A stretch of 64,000 nt of DNA from Pectobacterium sp. A5351 (GTDB taxonomy: Bacteria > Pseudomonadota > Gammaproteobacteria > Enterobacterales > Enterobacteriaceae). How positions within the stretch are numbered: the first letter of the stretch is position 1; each line of letters begins with the position of its first letter. Positions 17,803 to 28,314 of the stretch are shown here, piece by piece. The DNA is taken from contig NZ_CP116477.1 of the NCBI RefSeq assembly GCF_028335745.1, positions 1,860,001 through 1,924,000 on the forward strand. Direction: 5' to 3'. Both the position numbers and the translations under genes were made by a program. The notes under the pieces are model-generated. The model was not told the origin of the DNA, did no database searches, and was given only the letters and a program-made list of their open reading frames with translations.

Positions 17803-20445
17803 TTAATTATTGGGGGAATTCGGAATCGCGGTACCCCATTGCCGCCACTCTTTGGGTTCCTCATTTCGCAGCAGGAAATGTTTCCCTTCCTGCGCCTTAG
17901 GCGCGAGTGGAGTGCTGGGCGGCGTGGCAAACGCGATACCGCCGCGGATGAATTGCTGGAAGGTTCCGCTCTTGATGACGCCGCCCGTCAGGCCAAACTC
18001 CAGATTGTAGCCAGAAGCCAGCCAGAAGACGGAATTGTCACGCACCAGATGCTGATAGCGTTTGCTGATGCGTAGCGACACGGCGATACGGTCAGAGAGC
18101 GTACCCAGCGACAGGCCAGTTACCGTACCGACTTCTATGCCGCGGAACAGCACAGGCGTACCGACCTGCAACGCGCCAGCTTCCGGTGCATCAACGCTGA
18201 TATTCAAGCCATCCTGATAGCGAGAATCGGAGATAGTGGCCTGTTGCAGTTCAAAATTACGTGTGACGCTGCCGTTACCCGGTTCGACGTTGATATAAGG
18301 CTGGAATAGTGTTTCTAGATGGTTCACGCCAGCGGCGGAAATTTCCGGTGTGACGACGGAAAAACGCGTTCCGGCACGGGCGAAATTACGTACATATTCA
18401 GGATAGAGCACGGCCTGCACCAGCACTTCGTTACGTTGTTCGGACAACTTCAGCGAATCTAATTGACCGATATCAATGCCCAGATAGCGGATCGGCATGC
18501 CCGGCGCGAGTTTACTGGCATCGTAGGTGCGCAGAATGATACGGCTCCCCACGGCGCGCGCTGCCGTTTCGTTGTTGTACAGAACGCGTTTGCCGCCTTT
18601 AATTTCCGGCGCACCTTCCAGATTATCAAAACTGATAGCGCCCTTAAGCGCCCGATTCAGCGGGGAAGCCTGCACGGTCAGGCCCGAGGTATTCAACTGC
18701 ACACGGGCACCGCCTTCTGCCCAGAACACGCTGTTTTCTGTCAGCAGCTTACGGTGTTCGGGACGAATATAAACGTCAACCTCAAAGGTATCCGCCTTTG
18801 GCCGCACCCGCATGATTTCGCCTACCTGGAATTTACGGTACAGCACGATGGAACCGTCCTGAATATCCGGCAGGCTATCGGTCACTAAGGTGAGGGTAGG
18901 CGAGGGCGTGGAACCGCGAATGCCTTCTTCGGCTTTTTCGAGATCGCTGAACAGCGGGTAACGGGTCTGCACGTCGCCTTTACTGCCCGGTAAAACCTGA
19001 ATACCGCCGCTGATCCACTCTTGGGCGCTGGCACCCAGCACTTGAATCCCATCCAGCCCCATCTTCACATTTACGCGGCTGTTAACGATGAATTTGCTGT
19101 CGCGGTGCAGTAGCTGGCGATATCGCGGCTCGATCACCAAAATGAAGCTGACGCCTTGTTCATCCAGCGTGCGCTTCACCACCTGACCGATCTGCACGCC
19201 GTGCAGCAGCACGGGCTGACCGCTATCAATGCCGTAGCTTTGTGCCGCCGTGAGCTGAATAGACAGCGCGCCGGGCTGGGTGAGCTGCTGTTGCCCGCTA
19301 TCCAGCACGGTAAAATGCTGGCGCGGTTCGCCTTCACCGGGGATGAGCGTCAGCGTTGGGCCGCTCAGCAGGCGTGAAACATTCAGGTCGCTGAGTGAAA
19401 ACTGGGGCTTGCTGAGTTCGATACGAGTGCCTTCACGCATCAGAGAAACCACGGAAGGATCGATGATCAGCTCTCCGCTGACCTTGCCGTCATCTGAGTT
19501 CAACGTGATTTTATTCAGCGTGCCAACTTCCAGCCCCTGATACATCAGCGGGGTACGGCCTTCGGATAGGCTGTCGCCCGACGGTAAATCCAGCGCGATT
19601 TTCACCCCACGCTGGCTCTGTGCCAGATCGGGATAGAGGCGGTAGGATTGTTCGGCACCCGCGTCCTCGCTCTCTTCCGGTGAATCGAACGCGATCGCCC
19701 CGTTCACCAGCGCCGCCAGATTCTCCATCTCAATTTTCGCACCGCTGACGCTGATGTCCGCATTAAAGCCAGACACGTTCCAGAAGCGGCTGTTCTTCTT
19801 CACCAGATGGGTAAAACGGCGTTCCACCAGCACGTCAATCATGACACCGCGGCGATCCTGAGAAACCGTATAGTCGTAGACTTTTCCCACCGGGATTTTA
19901 CGGTAGTAAACCAGCGAACCGGTGTTCAGTGAACCGAGGTCATCCGCATGGAGATGAATCAGCAATTCTCCGGTGTTCACGCGGTACTTGGGCTGCGTGT
20001 CCAGCGCGGAAAAGTGCTCTTGCGGTTCGCCGGAACCGGGCATCATCCCGATGTAGTTACCGCCCACCAGCGCGTCTAATCCTGAGACCCCGGCGAGAGA
20101 GGCTTTCGGTGTGACCAGCCAGAACTGCGTCCCGCTGCGCAACGCCTCCTTCATATCACTTTTGATACTGGCTTCGACCTGTATGGTGCGCAGGTCTTCG
20201 CTCAGCTTGATGTTTTGCACTGTGCCGACTTCCACCCCCTGATAGCGCACGGGGGTACGCCCGGCGACAATCCCGTCAGCGGAGACGAAATCAATGGTGA
20301 CCGTCGCGCCGCGCTCCTGCTGATTGGTGTAAATCAACCAGCCGGCAATCATCAGCGCAATCAGCGGCAACAGCCAGAATGGCGACAGGCGACGCTTGTT
20401 TTTCACCGTCGCTTCGGTTGGTGTCCCGGACGTATTATCTTGCAT
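17803..20445 (-). CDS. letB: Intermembrane lipid transport protein LetB (YebT), seven MCE domains
   Basis: This 880-residue protein has one N-terminal membrane helix (about residues 22-40) and seven MCE repeats, recognisable by recurrent motifs such as GIVAGRTPVRYQGVEVGTVQ, GRTPLMYQGLEVGTLNKI, GSIVLYRKFQVGEI and GTPVLFRGIEVGTVTGL. In E. coli LetB the seven hexameric rings stack into a tunnel that spans the periplasm and carries phospholipids between membranes. Length agrees with E. coli (877). It starts two bases after the letA stop, so LetA and LetB are coupled. Confidence 0.96.
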   Translation of the reverse strand: MQDNTSGTPTEATVKNKRRLSPFWLLPLIALMIAGWLIYTNQQERGATVTIDFVSADGIVAGRTPVRYQGVEVGTVQNIKLSEDLRTIQVEASIKSDMKEALRSGTQFWLVTPKASLAGVSGLDALVGGNYIGMMPGSGEPQEHFSALDTQPKYRVNTGELLIHLHADDLGSLNTGSLVYYRKIPVGKVYDYTVSQDRRGVMIDVLVERRFTHLVKKNSRFWNVSGFNADISVSGAKIEMENLAALVNGAIAFDSPEESEDAGAEQSYRLYPDLAQSQRGVKIALDLPSGDSLSEGRTPLMYQGLEVGTLNKITLNSDDGKVSGELIIDPSVVSLMREGTRIELSKPQFSLSDLNVSRLLSGPTLTLIPGEGEPRQHFTVLDSGQQQLTQPGALSIQLTAAQSYGIDSGQPVLLHGVQIGQVVKRTLDEQGVSFILVIEPRYRQLLHRDSKFIVNSRVNVKMGLDGIQVLGASAQEWISGGIQVLPGSKGDVQTRYPLFSDLEKAEEGIRGSTPSPTLTLVTDSLPDIQDGSIVLYRKFQVGEIMRVRPKADTFEVDVYIRPEHRKLLTENSVFWAEGGARVQLNTSGLTVQASPLNRALKGAISFDNLEGAPEIKGGKRVLYNNETAARAVGSRIILRTYDASKLAPGMPIRYLGIDIGQLDSLKLSEQRNEVLVQAVLYPEYVRNFARAGTRFSVVTPEISAAGVNHLETLFQPYINVEPGNGSVTRNFELQQATISDSRYQDGLNISVDAPEAGALQVGTPVLFRGIEVGTVTGLSLGTLSDRIAVSLRISKRYQHLVRDNSVFWLASGYNLEFGLTGGVIKSGTFQQFIRGGIAFATPPSTPLAPKAQEGKHFLLRNEEPKEWRQWGTAIPNSPNN

Positions 20446-20447
20446 TG

Positions 20448-21728
20448 TTATTCCACATCAGTGTTATCCCACATCAGTCGGCTATCCAGCCATTCAACGG
20501 CAAGGATAGTGAGAATCACCGCCGCACCAAAGTAAAAGGCAGCAGGCCCCATGGTGAAAGCGAGGAGTTGATCGCGGTTGACGAGCGACATCGTCAGGGC
20601 AATCACAAATAAATCGAGCATAGACCAGCGGCCAATCCAGCGGATAACGCGCAGCATCTTCATGCGCATCATGATATTGCCTTCTGACCGGAGATGGATG
20701 CTCACCAGCAGCCCGAACAACACCAGTACTTTAGTAAACGGCACCAGAATACTGGCAATAAACACCACCAGCGCAACAGGAACATTGCCTGATGCGAGCG
20801 AAAGGATACCGGAGAAGATCGTGTCTTCCGTACGGGCGCCGTTGACATAAATAATTGATATGGGCAACTGGTTAGCGGGGAACAGTAAAATGATGGAAGC
20901 AATCAGTGCTGCCCAGGATTTTTGCAGGCTGTGCCGCTGGCGTAAGCGAAGCGGAATATGGCAACGAGGGCAGCGCCCTCGATTGTCTGGCGAACTGGTG
21001 AAATGGCAGGAAAGGCAGATTCGATAGCGATCCGGCGCAATCAATGGCCTCATGCGCGGGTAAAACCGTTGCCAAAGCTGGTCGGTATTTAAGTGAATTA
21101 GCGTCAACAGACTTAAGCTCATCAGCGCCAGAAAGGCGACCAGCCCGATACCCGCCTGAACATCCGCGAATTCACGGACTTTGATCGCGGCGACGGCCAT
21201 ACCGACCAGATAGATATCCAGCATCATCCACTCTTTTAACCGTTGCAGCATGAGCAGGATGGGCCGCAGATTCATACCGATTCGTGGGGCAAAGAACAGG
21301 TATAACAGCGAAAAGACCAGCGTGAGTGGCGCACCCACGGTACAGAAGGCGACCATGCTTGCCGTGAGCGGATTCCCCTGACGGGTGATCTGCCAAATGC
21401 CTTCAAACAGGCTGGCATTGATGGTGACGCCCAGAAGACGAATACTGATTAACGGTTCCGTGAAAGCAAACGGCATCAATACCAGCATGGCGACGGCCAT
21501 CGCAGCAAGTCGTGAAATCGGCCAGTCTCTGCCTGAGCTGACTCTGGCATCGCAGCGCGGGCAGTTCGCTGTCTGGTTACGTTTCAACGGCGGCAGAGCA
21601 AAAAAGGCATCACATTCTGGGCAGCGATGATAACGATCGATCGCGGGTACGGCACTTTTCGCCCCCTCGGTTAACGGCGGTCGGGGAGAGGGAAACGGCG
21701 CAGGACTGGCGATATTATGTATTTTCAT
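20448..21728 (-). CDS. letA: Intermembrane transport protein LetA (YebS, PqiA family)
   Basis: This 426-residue PqiA-family membrane protein is the partner of LetB. Two zinc-ribbon-like CxxC pairs precede the two membrane modules: CPECDAFF with CPRCDARV near residues 37-65, and [19 protein letters not shown] near 240-260. About eight hydrophobic helices and the family motif [17 protein letters not shown] near the C-terminus are visible. The open frame reaches 21791, but ATG 21728 follows CAGGGAAA and gives a length like E. coli LetA (427). Confidence 0.94.
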   Translation of the reverse strand: MKIHNIASPAPFPSPRPPLTEGAKSAVPAIDRYHRCPECDAFFALPPLKRNQTANCPRCDARVSSGRDWPISRLAAMAVAMLVLMPFAFTEPLISIRLLGVTINASLFEGIWQITRQGNPLTASMVAFCTVGAPLTLVFSLLYLFFAPRIGMNLRPILLMLQRLKEWMMLDIYLVGMAVAAIKVREFADVQAGIGLVAFLALMSLSLLTLIHLNTDQLWQRFYPRMRPLIAPDRYRICLSCHFTSSPDNRGRCPRCHIPLRLRQRHSLQKSWAALIASIILLFPANQLPISIIYVNGARTEDTIFSGILSLASGNVPVALVVFIASILVPFTKVLVLFGLLVSIHLRSEGNIMMRMKMLRVIRWIGRWSMLDLFVIALTMSLVNRDQLLAFTMGPAAFYFGAAVILTILAVEWLDSRLMWDNTDVE

Positions 21729-22021
21729 TTTCCCTGCGATCCGGTAGAAGGTGTTGAGTTCCGTTATATTCACGATAGATAACGTATTCACAGCTATTTA
21801 GTGTAACTGAAGGCTCAACGAATGATAAATTCATAATAAGGTTCTGATCTCTGCCCGATATTATTTTTCAGGTGGAAATAGCACGATATGCGTGACAGCG
21901 GTACAGTAAAGCGAAGGATTCTTCGCGCGAAGGCGCTAATCTTATGGCATCCTGTAGCCGGTGCTAATGCAGTCTGTGCGGGAATTGTTCGCACGGTTTT
22001 GAAAAGACAACGATATACGTT

Positions 22022-22528
22022 ATGAATAAACAAGAATTTTATCAGGATCTCGTTCGCGACATGTCATCGCTTATCGCGGATGAAAATCGTTTTATTACGA
22101 TCTTATCAAACAGTAGTGCGTTGCTGTTTGAGCGTTTGGATGGGGTTAACTGGGCAGGGTTTTACCTGTTGGATAGCGACACGCTTTTCCTGGGACCGTT
22201 TCAGGGCAAAGTTGCCTGTGTGCGTATTCCTGTTGGCAAAGGTGTATGCGGTGCGGCGATAGCTGAAAACCGCATTCAGCGCGTGGATGATGTCCATGCG
22301 TTCCCCGGTCATATCGCCTGCGATGCCGCGAGTAACGCGGAAATCGTGCTACCGCTTGTCGTGAACGGGCAAGTAATTGGCGTTCTGGATATTGACAGTA
22401 CCCTTTATCAGCGTTTCGACGCAGATGATGAAGAAGGGCTGAAGGCCGTAGTTAGCGTACTTTGTGCTCAACTGGAAGCGAGTGATGTGATGACATTCAT
22501 CAATTCTCTCACGTTGAGGCAAGGTTAA
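22022..22528 (+). CDS. msrC: Free methionine-(R)-sulfoxide reductase MsrC (YebR)
   Basis: This 168-residue GAF-fold enzyme reduces free methionine-R-sulfoxide. The three family cysteines are in place: Cys66 (KVACVRI), Cys76 (GKGVCGAA) and Cys100 (HIACDAAS), together with GVNWAGFYLL and GVLDIDS, which line the GAF pocket. The thioredoxin system recycles it. It is divergent from letA and 84 bases before proQ, as in E. coli. Confidence 0.95.
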   Translation: MNKQEFYQDLVRDMSSLIADENRFITILSNSSALLFERLDGVNWAGFYLLDSDTLFLGPFQGKVACVRIPVGKGVCGAAIAENRIQRVDDVHAFPGHIACDAASNAEIVLPLVVNGQVIGVLDIDSTLYQRFDADDEEGLKAVVSVLCAQLEASDVMTFINSLTLRQG

Positions 22529-22612
22529 CGTGGCAATTGCCGATGGCGTCATTATAATGACGCCTGTTCATGCCTGCGCCGGTTGGCAAACCCGTTGTAA
22601 TCAGGAAATTTC

Positions 22613-23371
22613 ATGGAAAATCAACCTAAGTTGAACAGTAGTAAAGAAGTTATTGCCTTTTTGGCAGAGCGGTTCCCGCTTTGTTTCACCACTGAAGGTG
22701 AAACGCGTCCGTTAAAGATCGGTATTTTTCAAGATCTTGTTGAGCGTGTACCAGAGTCCGATAACGTCAGTAAGACGCAATTACGCTCTGCGCTGCGTCT
22801 TTATACCTCAAGCTGGCGCTATCTGTACGGTGTAAAATTGGGTGCCCAACGTGTCGATCTGGATGGTAATCCGTGCGGCGAGTTGGAACAGCAGCATGTC
22901 GATCATGCCCGCACGCAGTTGGAAGAAGCGAAAGCGCGAGTTCAGGCTCAGCGTGCTGAGCAGCAGGCGAAAAAACGTGAAGCAGCCGGAGAATCGGCAG
23001 ATGCGGCACGTACTCCTCGTCCCGCTCAGAAGCGTGCGCCACGTCGCGATGCTTCAAGCAATGCAGCGCAAAACAATGCGTCTCAAAACCGTGCACCGCG
23101 TAAACCACGTCAGCCTTCTTCCGACCAATCGCAGTCCTCTTCTCAGCAATCTGCTAATGCTCAATCTCGTCAGGTAAAACCTGCCAACAATGAGCGTCAG
23201 CGGGTCGCGGTTACGGATGTTTCCAAACTGCAAATCGGTCAGGAAATCAAAGTCAGAGCCGGCAAAGACGCCATGGATGCCACCGTGCTTGAAATTGCCA
23301 AAGGCGAAGTCAGAGTACAATTGGCTTCTGGACTGGCAATGATTGTACGCGCAGAACATTTGCAGTTCTGA
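22613..23371 (+). CDS. proQ: RNA chaperone ProQ
   Basis: This 252-residue RNA-binding protein has an N-terminal FinO/ProQ domain (about 1-120; [11 protein letters not shown] and the [13 protein letters not shown] helix), a long low-complexity Ala/Gln/Arg/Ser linker (about 125-195) and a C-terminal Tudor/KOW-like domain (about 200-252; [23 protein letters not shown]). It binds sRNAs and 3' ends of mRNAs and affects ProP osmotransport in E. coli. The linker is somewhat longer than in E. coli (232 residues in total). It is followed by prc with 19 bases between. Confidence 0.96.
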   Translation: MENQPKLNSSKEVIAFLAERFPLCFTTEGETRPLKIGIFQDLVERVPESDNVSKTQLRSALRLYTSSWRYLYGVKLGAQRVDLDGNPCGELEQQHVDHARTQLEEAKARVQAQRAEQQAKKREAAGESADAARTPRPAQKRAPRRDASSNAAQNNASQNRAPRKPRQPSSDQSQSSSQQSANAQSRQVKPANNERQRVAVTDVSKLQIGQEIKVRAGKDAMDATVLEIAKGEVRVQLASGLAMIVRAEHLQF

Positions 23372-23390
23372 TACGGAGGCCAACCTGGGC

Positions 23391-25406
23391 ATGAACAACT
23401 TAGTCAGAATAACCGCCATCGCAGGCTTACTGCTGGCGGGCTCTAGTTTTGCAAATGAAAACATTACGCGTGTTGAGCAGATCCCTCAGCTACATCAGGA
23501 GCCTCAACATGCTACCGTTAGCGACAGGGTGGCCTCACGTTTCCTGCGTTCACATTATCGCCAGTTTATGCTGGATGCGCAGTTCTCTGAGAAAATTTTT
23601 AACCGCTACCTCAACATGCTGGACTACAGTCACAATGTGCTGTTGGCCTCTGATGTGGCGCAATTTTCCGGGCAAAAAGCTCAGTTGGGTGACGCGCTGA
23701 AATCCGGTCAGCTGGAGGTTCCGTACGCGTTGTACAATCTGGCGCAGAAACGCCGGTTTGAGCGCTTTCAATATGCGCTGTCACTGCTGGATAAACCGGT
23801 CGATCTGACGGGCAATGACACGGTTGAGCTCGATCGTAGCAAAGCGCCTTGGCCGCAGAACGTCGGTGAACTTAACCGCCTGTGGGATGCCAAGGTAAAA
23901 TATGACTGGCTCAGCCTGAAGCTGACCGGCAAAGATGATAAAGACATCAAAGAGACGCTGACCAAGCGTTACCAGTTTGCGATTCGCCGTTTGGCGCAGA
24001 GCAACAGCGAAGATGTTTTCCAACTCGTCATGAACGCCTTTGCGCGTGAAATCGACCCACATACCAGCTATCTGTCACCGCGTAACACCGAGCAATTCAA
24101 TACCGAAATGAGCCTGTCGCTCGAAGGGATTGGTGCGGTGCTGCAGATGGATGACGACTACACCATGATTAATTCCATGGTGCCGGGTGGTCCGGCTGCG
24201 AAAAGCAAAAACATTACCGTGGGTGACCGTGTCGTTGGTGTAGGCCAAAGCGGTAAACCGATGGTTGATGTTATCGGCTGGCGTCTGGATGATGTGGTCG
24301 CGTTGATTAAAGGGCCGAAAGGCAGCAAGGTGCGTCTGGAAATTCTGCCCGCAGGCAAAGGGACGAAAACCCGTATTGTCACGCTGACGCGCGAGCGTAT
24401 TCGTCTTGAAGACCGTGCGGTTAAAATGTCCGTCAAGACAGTCGGCAAAGATAAAGTCGGCGTGCTGGATATCCCCGGCTTCTATGTCGGCCTGACGGAT
24501 GACGTCAAAGTTCAGCTCCAGAAGCTGGAAAAACAGAACGTCAGCAGCATTGTGATTGACTTACGGACTAACGGCGGCGGCGCGCTGACGGAAGCGGTAG
24601 GGCTCTCCGGTCTGTTTATTCCAAGCGGCCCAGTGGTTCAAGTGCGTGATAACAATGGCAAGGTGCGCGAAGACAGCGACACTGATGGCATTGTGTATTA
24701 CAAAGGTCCGCTAGTGGTGCTGGTAGACCGTTTCAGTGCTTCCGCCTCCGAGATTTTCGCGGCGGCTATGCAGGATTATGGCCGTGCCTTGATCGTGGGT
24801 GAACCGACGTTCGGTAAAGGCACTGTGCAGCAATATCGCTCGCTGAATCGGATTTACGATCAGATGCTGCGTCCTGACTGGCCAGCGCTGGGATCCGTGC
24901 AATATACGATTCAGAAATTCTATCGTATTGACGGCGGTAGTACCCAGATGAAGGGCGTGACGCCTGACGTGATGATGCCTACCGGCACTGAGACGGTCGA
25001 TACTGGCGAGAAATTTGAAGATAACGCGCTACCGTGGGACAGCATCAAAGCGGCGAATTACACGAAGAGCGGCGATCTGAAGGCGCTGATTAGCAAACTG
25101 AATGAGCATCATCAGGAGCGTATCGCCAAAGATCCTGAGTTCCAGTACGTCGCGCAAGATATTGCCCGCTACAACGCGCTGAAGGATAAGCGCAACATCG
25201 TGTCGCTCAATCTTGCACAGCGCGAGAAAGAGAATGATGATGATGAAGCGATGCGTCTGAAACGGATTAACGATCGACTGGCGAGAGAAGGGAAGAAACC
25301 GCTCAAATCGCTGGAAGATTTGCCGAAAGATTATCAGGCTCCCGATCCTTATCTGGATGAAACGGTGAAGATCGCTCACGATTTAGCGCAGGAACAGAAA
25401 GACTGA
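23391..25406 (+). CDS. prc: Tail-specific protease Prc (Tsp)
   Basis: This 671-residue periplasmic C-terminal processing protease has a signal peptide ending SSFA (about residue 21) and a PDZ region (about 240-325, with GPAAKSKNITVGDRVVGVGQ). The catalytic dyad is Ser451 in DRFSASASEIF and Lys476 in PTFGKGTVQ. The open frame extends 16 codons further, overlapping proQ, but ATG 23391 gives the secretory start, with GGAGG 11 bases upstream. It trims FtsI and degrades MepS with NlpI in E. coli. E. coli has htpX next; here a terminator and pot genes follow. Confidence 0.96.
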   Translation: MNNLVRITAIAGLLLAGSSFANENITRVEQIPQLHQEPQHATVSDRVASRFLRSHYRQFMLDAQFSEKIFNRYLNMLDYSHNVLLASDVAQFSGQKAQLGDALKSGQLEVPYALYNLAQKRRFERFQYALSLLDKPVDLTGNDTVELDRSKAPWPQNVGELNRLWDAKVKYDWLSLKLTGKDDKDIKETLTKRYQFAIRRLAQSNSEDVFQLVMNAFAREIDPHTSYLSPRNTEQFNTEMSLSLEGIGAVLQMDDDYTMINSMVPGGPAAKSKNITVGDRVVGVGQSGKPMVDVIGWRLDDVVALIKGPKGSKVRLEILPAGKGTKTRIVTLTRERIRLEDRAVKMSVKTVGKDKVGVLDIPGFYVGLTDDVKVQLQKLEKQNVSSIVIDLRTNGGGALTEAVGLSGLFIPSGPVVQVRDNNGKVREDSDTDGIVYYKGPLVVLVDRFSASASEIFAAAMQDYGRALIVGEPTFGKGTVQQYRSLNRIYDQMLRPDWPALGSVQYTIQKFYRIDGGSTQMKGVTPDVMMPTGTETVDTGEKFEDNALPWDSIKAANYTKSGDLKALISKLNEHHQERIAKDPEFQYVAQDIARYNALKDKRNIVSLNLAQREKENDDDEAMRLKRINDRLAREGKKPLKSLEDLPKDYQAPDPYLDETVKIAHDLAQEQKD

Positions 25407-25440
25407 TACGCTAAAATCGCTCTGATTGTCTGAGATCGTT

Positions 25441-25476
25441 AAGCGCCCTGTGGGTTATCCAACAGGGCGCTTTTTT
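25441..25476 (+). terminator. Intrinsic terminator of proQ-prc
   Basis: AGCGCCCTGT / ACAGGGCGCT stem with a 14-base loop followed by TTTTTT. Confidence 0.9.
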
Positions 25477-25557
25477 CTAGATACAAAAAACGACTTCCGA
25501 CCCCATAAGGGAAGCCGCTGTGACGTAGTCTTATGTGCATCGCGATAGCGTGTGTGA

Positions 25558-26601
25558 TTAACGCCCCGCTTTTAGCTGCTGGAAATACGTTTCATACAGC
25601 GTGCTGGCGCTGCCGACGTCGTTCTGCCATTCGCCTTTCGCGATAGTTTCGTCATCCGGGTACAGCGTTTTGTCCCCTGAAACCTCTGGCGGGAGTAATT
25701 TTTTCGCTGCCAGATTTGGCGTCGGATAGCCGATAGTTTCCGCAACCTGTGCCGCCACTTCCGGGCGCAGCAGGAAATCGATCAGCTTCATCGCGCCGTC
25801 AACGTTTTTGGCGTTGGCTGGAATCGCCAGGCTGTCCATCCAGAAGATGCCGCCTTCTTTCGGCCAGATGACATCCAACGGTGTTCCCGCCTGACGCGCC
25901 ACGTAGGCAGAACCGTTCCACACCATACCCAGATTGACTTCCCCCTCAATGAACGGGTTACCGGGGTTATCCGAGTTGAACGTCAGGACGTTCGGCATCA
26001 GGGCTTGCAACTCTTTATAGGCCGCCTCAATCTCTTTCGGATCGGTGGTATTCGCCGAATATCCCAACTTACGCAGGGCGATTTGGAATACCTCACGCGC
26101 ATCGTCCGTCAGCAGCAGGCTGTTTTTGTACTTGGTATCCCATAAATCGGCCCAACGGGTGACGCTGGTGGGGTCAATCACTTCATGATTAATACCAATT
26201 GCCGTCGCGCCCCAGATATAGGGAATCGAGTAGTCATTGTTCGGATCGAAGGACTTGTGCAGCAGGTTCGGATCGAGATTATGGAAGTTGCTGAGCTTGC
26301 TGGTATCAATCTTTTGCAGCATGCCTTCTTTGCTCATCTTGGAGATGACATAAGTTGAAGGCACGACCAAATCGTAAGCGCCATCCTTATAGGTTTTCAG
26401 CTTGGCGTACATACTCTCATTGGATTCATAGGTGGAGTAAATCACCTTGATACCCGTTTCTTTAGTGAACTGTTCCAACAGACCCGGCGGTACGTATTCG
26501 GTCCAGTTATAGAAATAGAGCGTTTTACTGTCGCTGGCATTGGCGGTGTTGATGCCAAACGCCAGCGCGCAGGCTGCTAGTAGGTGTGGCCACTTTTTCA
26601 T
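25558..26601 (-). CDS. potD: Spermidine/putrescine-binding periplasmic protein PotD
   Basis: This 347-residue solute-binding protein has a signal peptide (MKKWPHLLAACALAFGINTANA), then the start of the mature domain KTLYFYNWTEYVPPGLLEQF. The polyamine-pocket aromatic and acidic residues appear in YNWTEY, IPYIWGATAIG, DDAREVF and WNGSAYVARQ. The frame runs 26 codons upstream, but ATG 26601 lies behind a GGAGG site and gives E. coli length (348). It is the last gene of potABCD. Confidence 0.95.
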   Translation of the reverse strand: MKKWPHLLAACALAFGINTANASDSKTLYFYNWTEYVPPGLLEQFTKETGIKVIYSTYESNESMYAKLKTYKDGAYDLVVPSTYVISKMSKEGMLQKIDTSKLSNFHNLDPNLLHKSFDPNNDYSIPYIWGATAIGINHEVIDPTSVTRWADLWDTKYKNSLLLTDDAREVFQIALRKLGYSANTTDPKEIEAAYKELQALMPNVLTFNSDNPGNPFIEGEVNLGMVWNGSAYVARQAGTPLDVIWPKEGGIFWMDSLAIPANAKNVDGAMKLIDFLLRPEVAAQVAETIGYPTPNLAAKKLLPPEVSGDKTLYPDDETIAKGEWQNDVGSASTLYETYFQQLKAGR

Positions 26602-26680
26602 TATGTTTACCTCCTTACGAGTCCCAAAGGTTATATCAGCAGATATGAAAATAACGGTATTCATCGCGCGAGCTGCCACC

Positions 26681-27457
26681 TTACTTTCCGGTGCGGTCGC
26701 GTAAAATCAGCTGGCTACTGAGCACCAACACGAGCGACAGAATGAGTAAAATCGTCGCCAGTGCGTTGACTTCAGGGGATACGCCAACTTTCACCATCGA
26801 GTAAATCTTCAATGGCAGAATTTCATACGCGGGCCCGGTGACAAACGAGGACACTACTACGTCATCCATCGACAGCGTAAAGCTCAGCAGCCAACTCGCA
26901 GCCACGGCTGGCATCGCCAGCGGTAGAATGATTTTGCGCAAAATAATCACCTCGCTGGCACCCAAATCACGCGCGGCTTCCAGCATCCGCACGTCAAACC
27001 CTTTCAGGCGCGAATAGACGGTCACCACCACAAACGGCAGGCAGAACGTGATGTGGGAAAACAGCAACGACCAGAACCCGAGCGAGATGCCCAACAGCAT
27101 GAAGAGCACCAGCAGCGAGATGGCCATCACGATATCCGGCGACATCATCACCACGAACAACATGCCGCCGACAAAAGGCTTGCCACGAAAACGGTAGCGG
27201 TATAGCGCAACAGCCGTCAGAGAGCCAATTAGCGTGGCGAAGGTGGCGGAAAAGACGGCCATCGTCAGCGAATGCTGCGCGGCCTGAAGCAGACTATCGT
27301 TGTTTATCAGCAGCCGATACCAGTCCAGCGTAAATCCCTGCCAGTTGATGCCAAAACGCGCCTGATTAAATGAATTCACGATCAGAATGACGATCGGGAT
27401 ATACAGGTAAGCGTAAATGATGGACATAAATCCACCGCGAATTAAGCGCCCGGTCAT
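26681..27457 (-). CDS. potC: Spermidine/putrescine ABC permease PotC
   Basis: This 258-residue binding-protein-dependent permease has about six membrane helices and the EAA loop [24 protein letters not shown] near residues 160-183 that docks on PotA. It forms the inner-membrane channel with PotB. The start overlaps the potB stop by four bases. The gap of 79 bases to potD carries the potD ribosome site. Confidence 0.94.
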   Translation of the reverse strand: MTGRLIRGGFMSIIYAYLYIPIVILIVNSFNQARFGINWQGFTLDWYRLLINNDSLLQAAQHSLTMAVFSATFATLIGSLTAVALYRYRFRGKPFVGGMLFVVMMSPDIVMAISLLVLFMLLGISLGFWSLLFSHITFCLPFVVVTVYSRLKGFDVRMLEAARDLGASEVIILRKIILPLAMPAVAASWLLSFTLSMDDVVVSSFVTGPAYEILPLKIYSMVKVGVSPEVNALATILLILSLVLVLSSQLILRDRTGK

Positions 27458-28314
27458 TCCAGCTCTCCTTTTTTATTCAGCAGGCGGGCTGTGCGGTAGT
27501 AGATAAACAGCAGCACGCCCATGACCAGCGTCAGGCAGATACTGGTCGCGGCACCAAACGGCCAATCGCGGATATTGAGGAACTGGCTTTTAATGACGTT
27601 ACCGATCAGCAGATTCTTGGCACCGCCCATCAGGTCGGCCACGAAAAACAGTCCCATGGCGGGCAGCAGCACCAGCAGGCAGCCAGCGATAATTCCCGGC
27701 ATGGTCAGCGGGATTACCACGCGAGTAAAGGTTTGCCACTTATTGGCACCCAGATCGCGAGCGGCTTCAAGGTAGGATTTATCGAGCTTTTCAATGCTGG
27801 AATAGAGCGGCAGCACCATAAAAGGCAGCAGGATGTAAATCAGGCCGAGAATGACCGCTTCGGAGGTGTACATGATCCGCAGCGGCGTATCAATCAGGCC
27901 AGTCCAGAGCAGAAATTCATTCAGATGGCCGCGCGTGCTGAGAAAGATTTTCAGCCCATAAATGCGAATCAGCGAGTTGGTCCAAAAGGGCACAATCAGC
28001 AGAAACAGCATCAGCGGCTGAATTTTTTTCGGTAAGCGCGCCAGAATAAAGGCAAACGGATAGCCCAGCAGCAGGCAGCAGAGCGTGGCGATAACGGCCA
28101 TATTCAGCGAATGCAGCAGGACGGAAGCATAAAGCGGATCGGCCAGTCGCGTATAGTTTTCCAGCGTAAAGACCAGGCTGACGAAATGCGTGTCATCGCG
28201 CGTCAGAAAACTGGTGCCGATAATCATCAGGTTGGGCAGGAAAACAAACAGCACCAGCCAAGCAACGATGAGTGTGATAATGATGTTTTGAAAGCGTTTA
28301 CGCGACGTCTTCAT
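27454..28314 (-). CDS. potB: Spermidine/putrescine ABC permease PotB
   Basis: This 286-residue permease begins with a basic N-terminus and a long first helix ([22 protein letters not shown]). The EAA motif [25 protein letters not shown] lies near residues 180-204. It pairs with PotC. Its start lies inside the last 17 bases of potA, so the operon is tightly coupled. Confidence 0.94.
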   Translation of the reverse strand: MKTSRKRFQNIIITLIVAWLVLFVFLPNLMIIGTSFLTRDDTHFVSLVFTLENYTRLADPLYASVLLHSLNMAVIATLCCLLLGYPFAFILARLPKKIQPLMLFLLIVPFWTNSLIRIYGLKIFLSTRGHLNEFLLWTGLIDTPLRIMYTSEAVILGLIYILLPFMVLPLYSSIEKLDKSYLEAARDLGANKWQTFTRVVIPLTMPGIIAGCLLVLLPAMGLFFVADLMGGAKNLLIGNVIKSQFLNIRDWPFGAATSICLTLVMGVLLFIYYRTARLLNKKGELE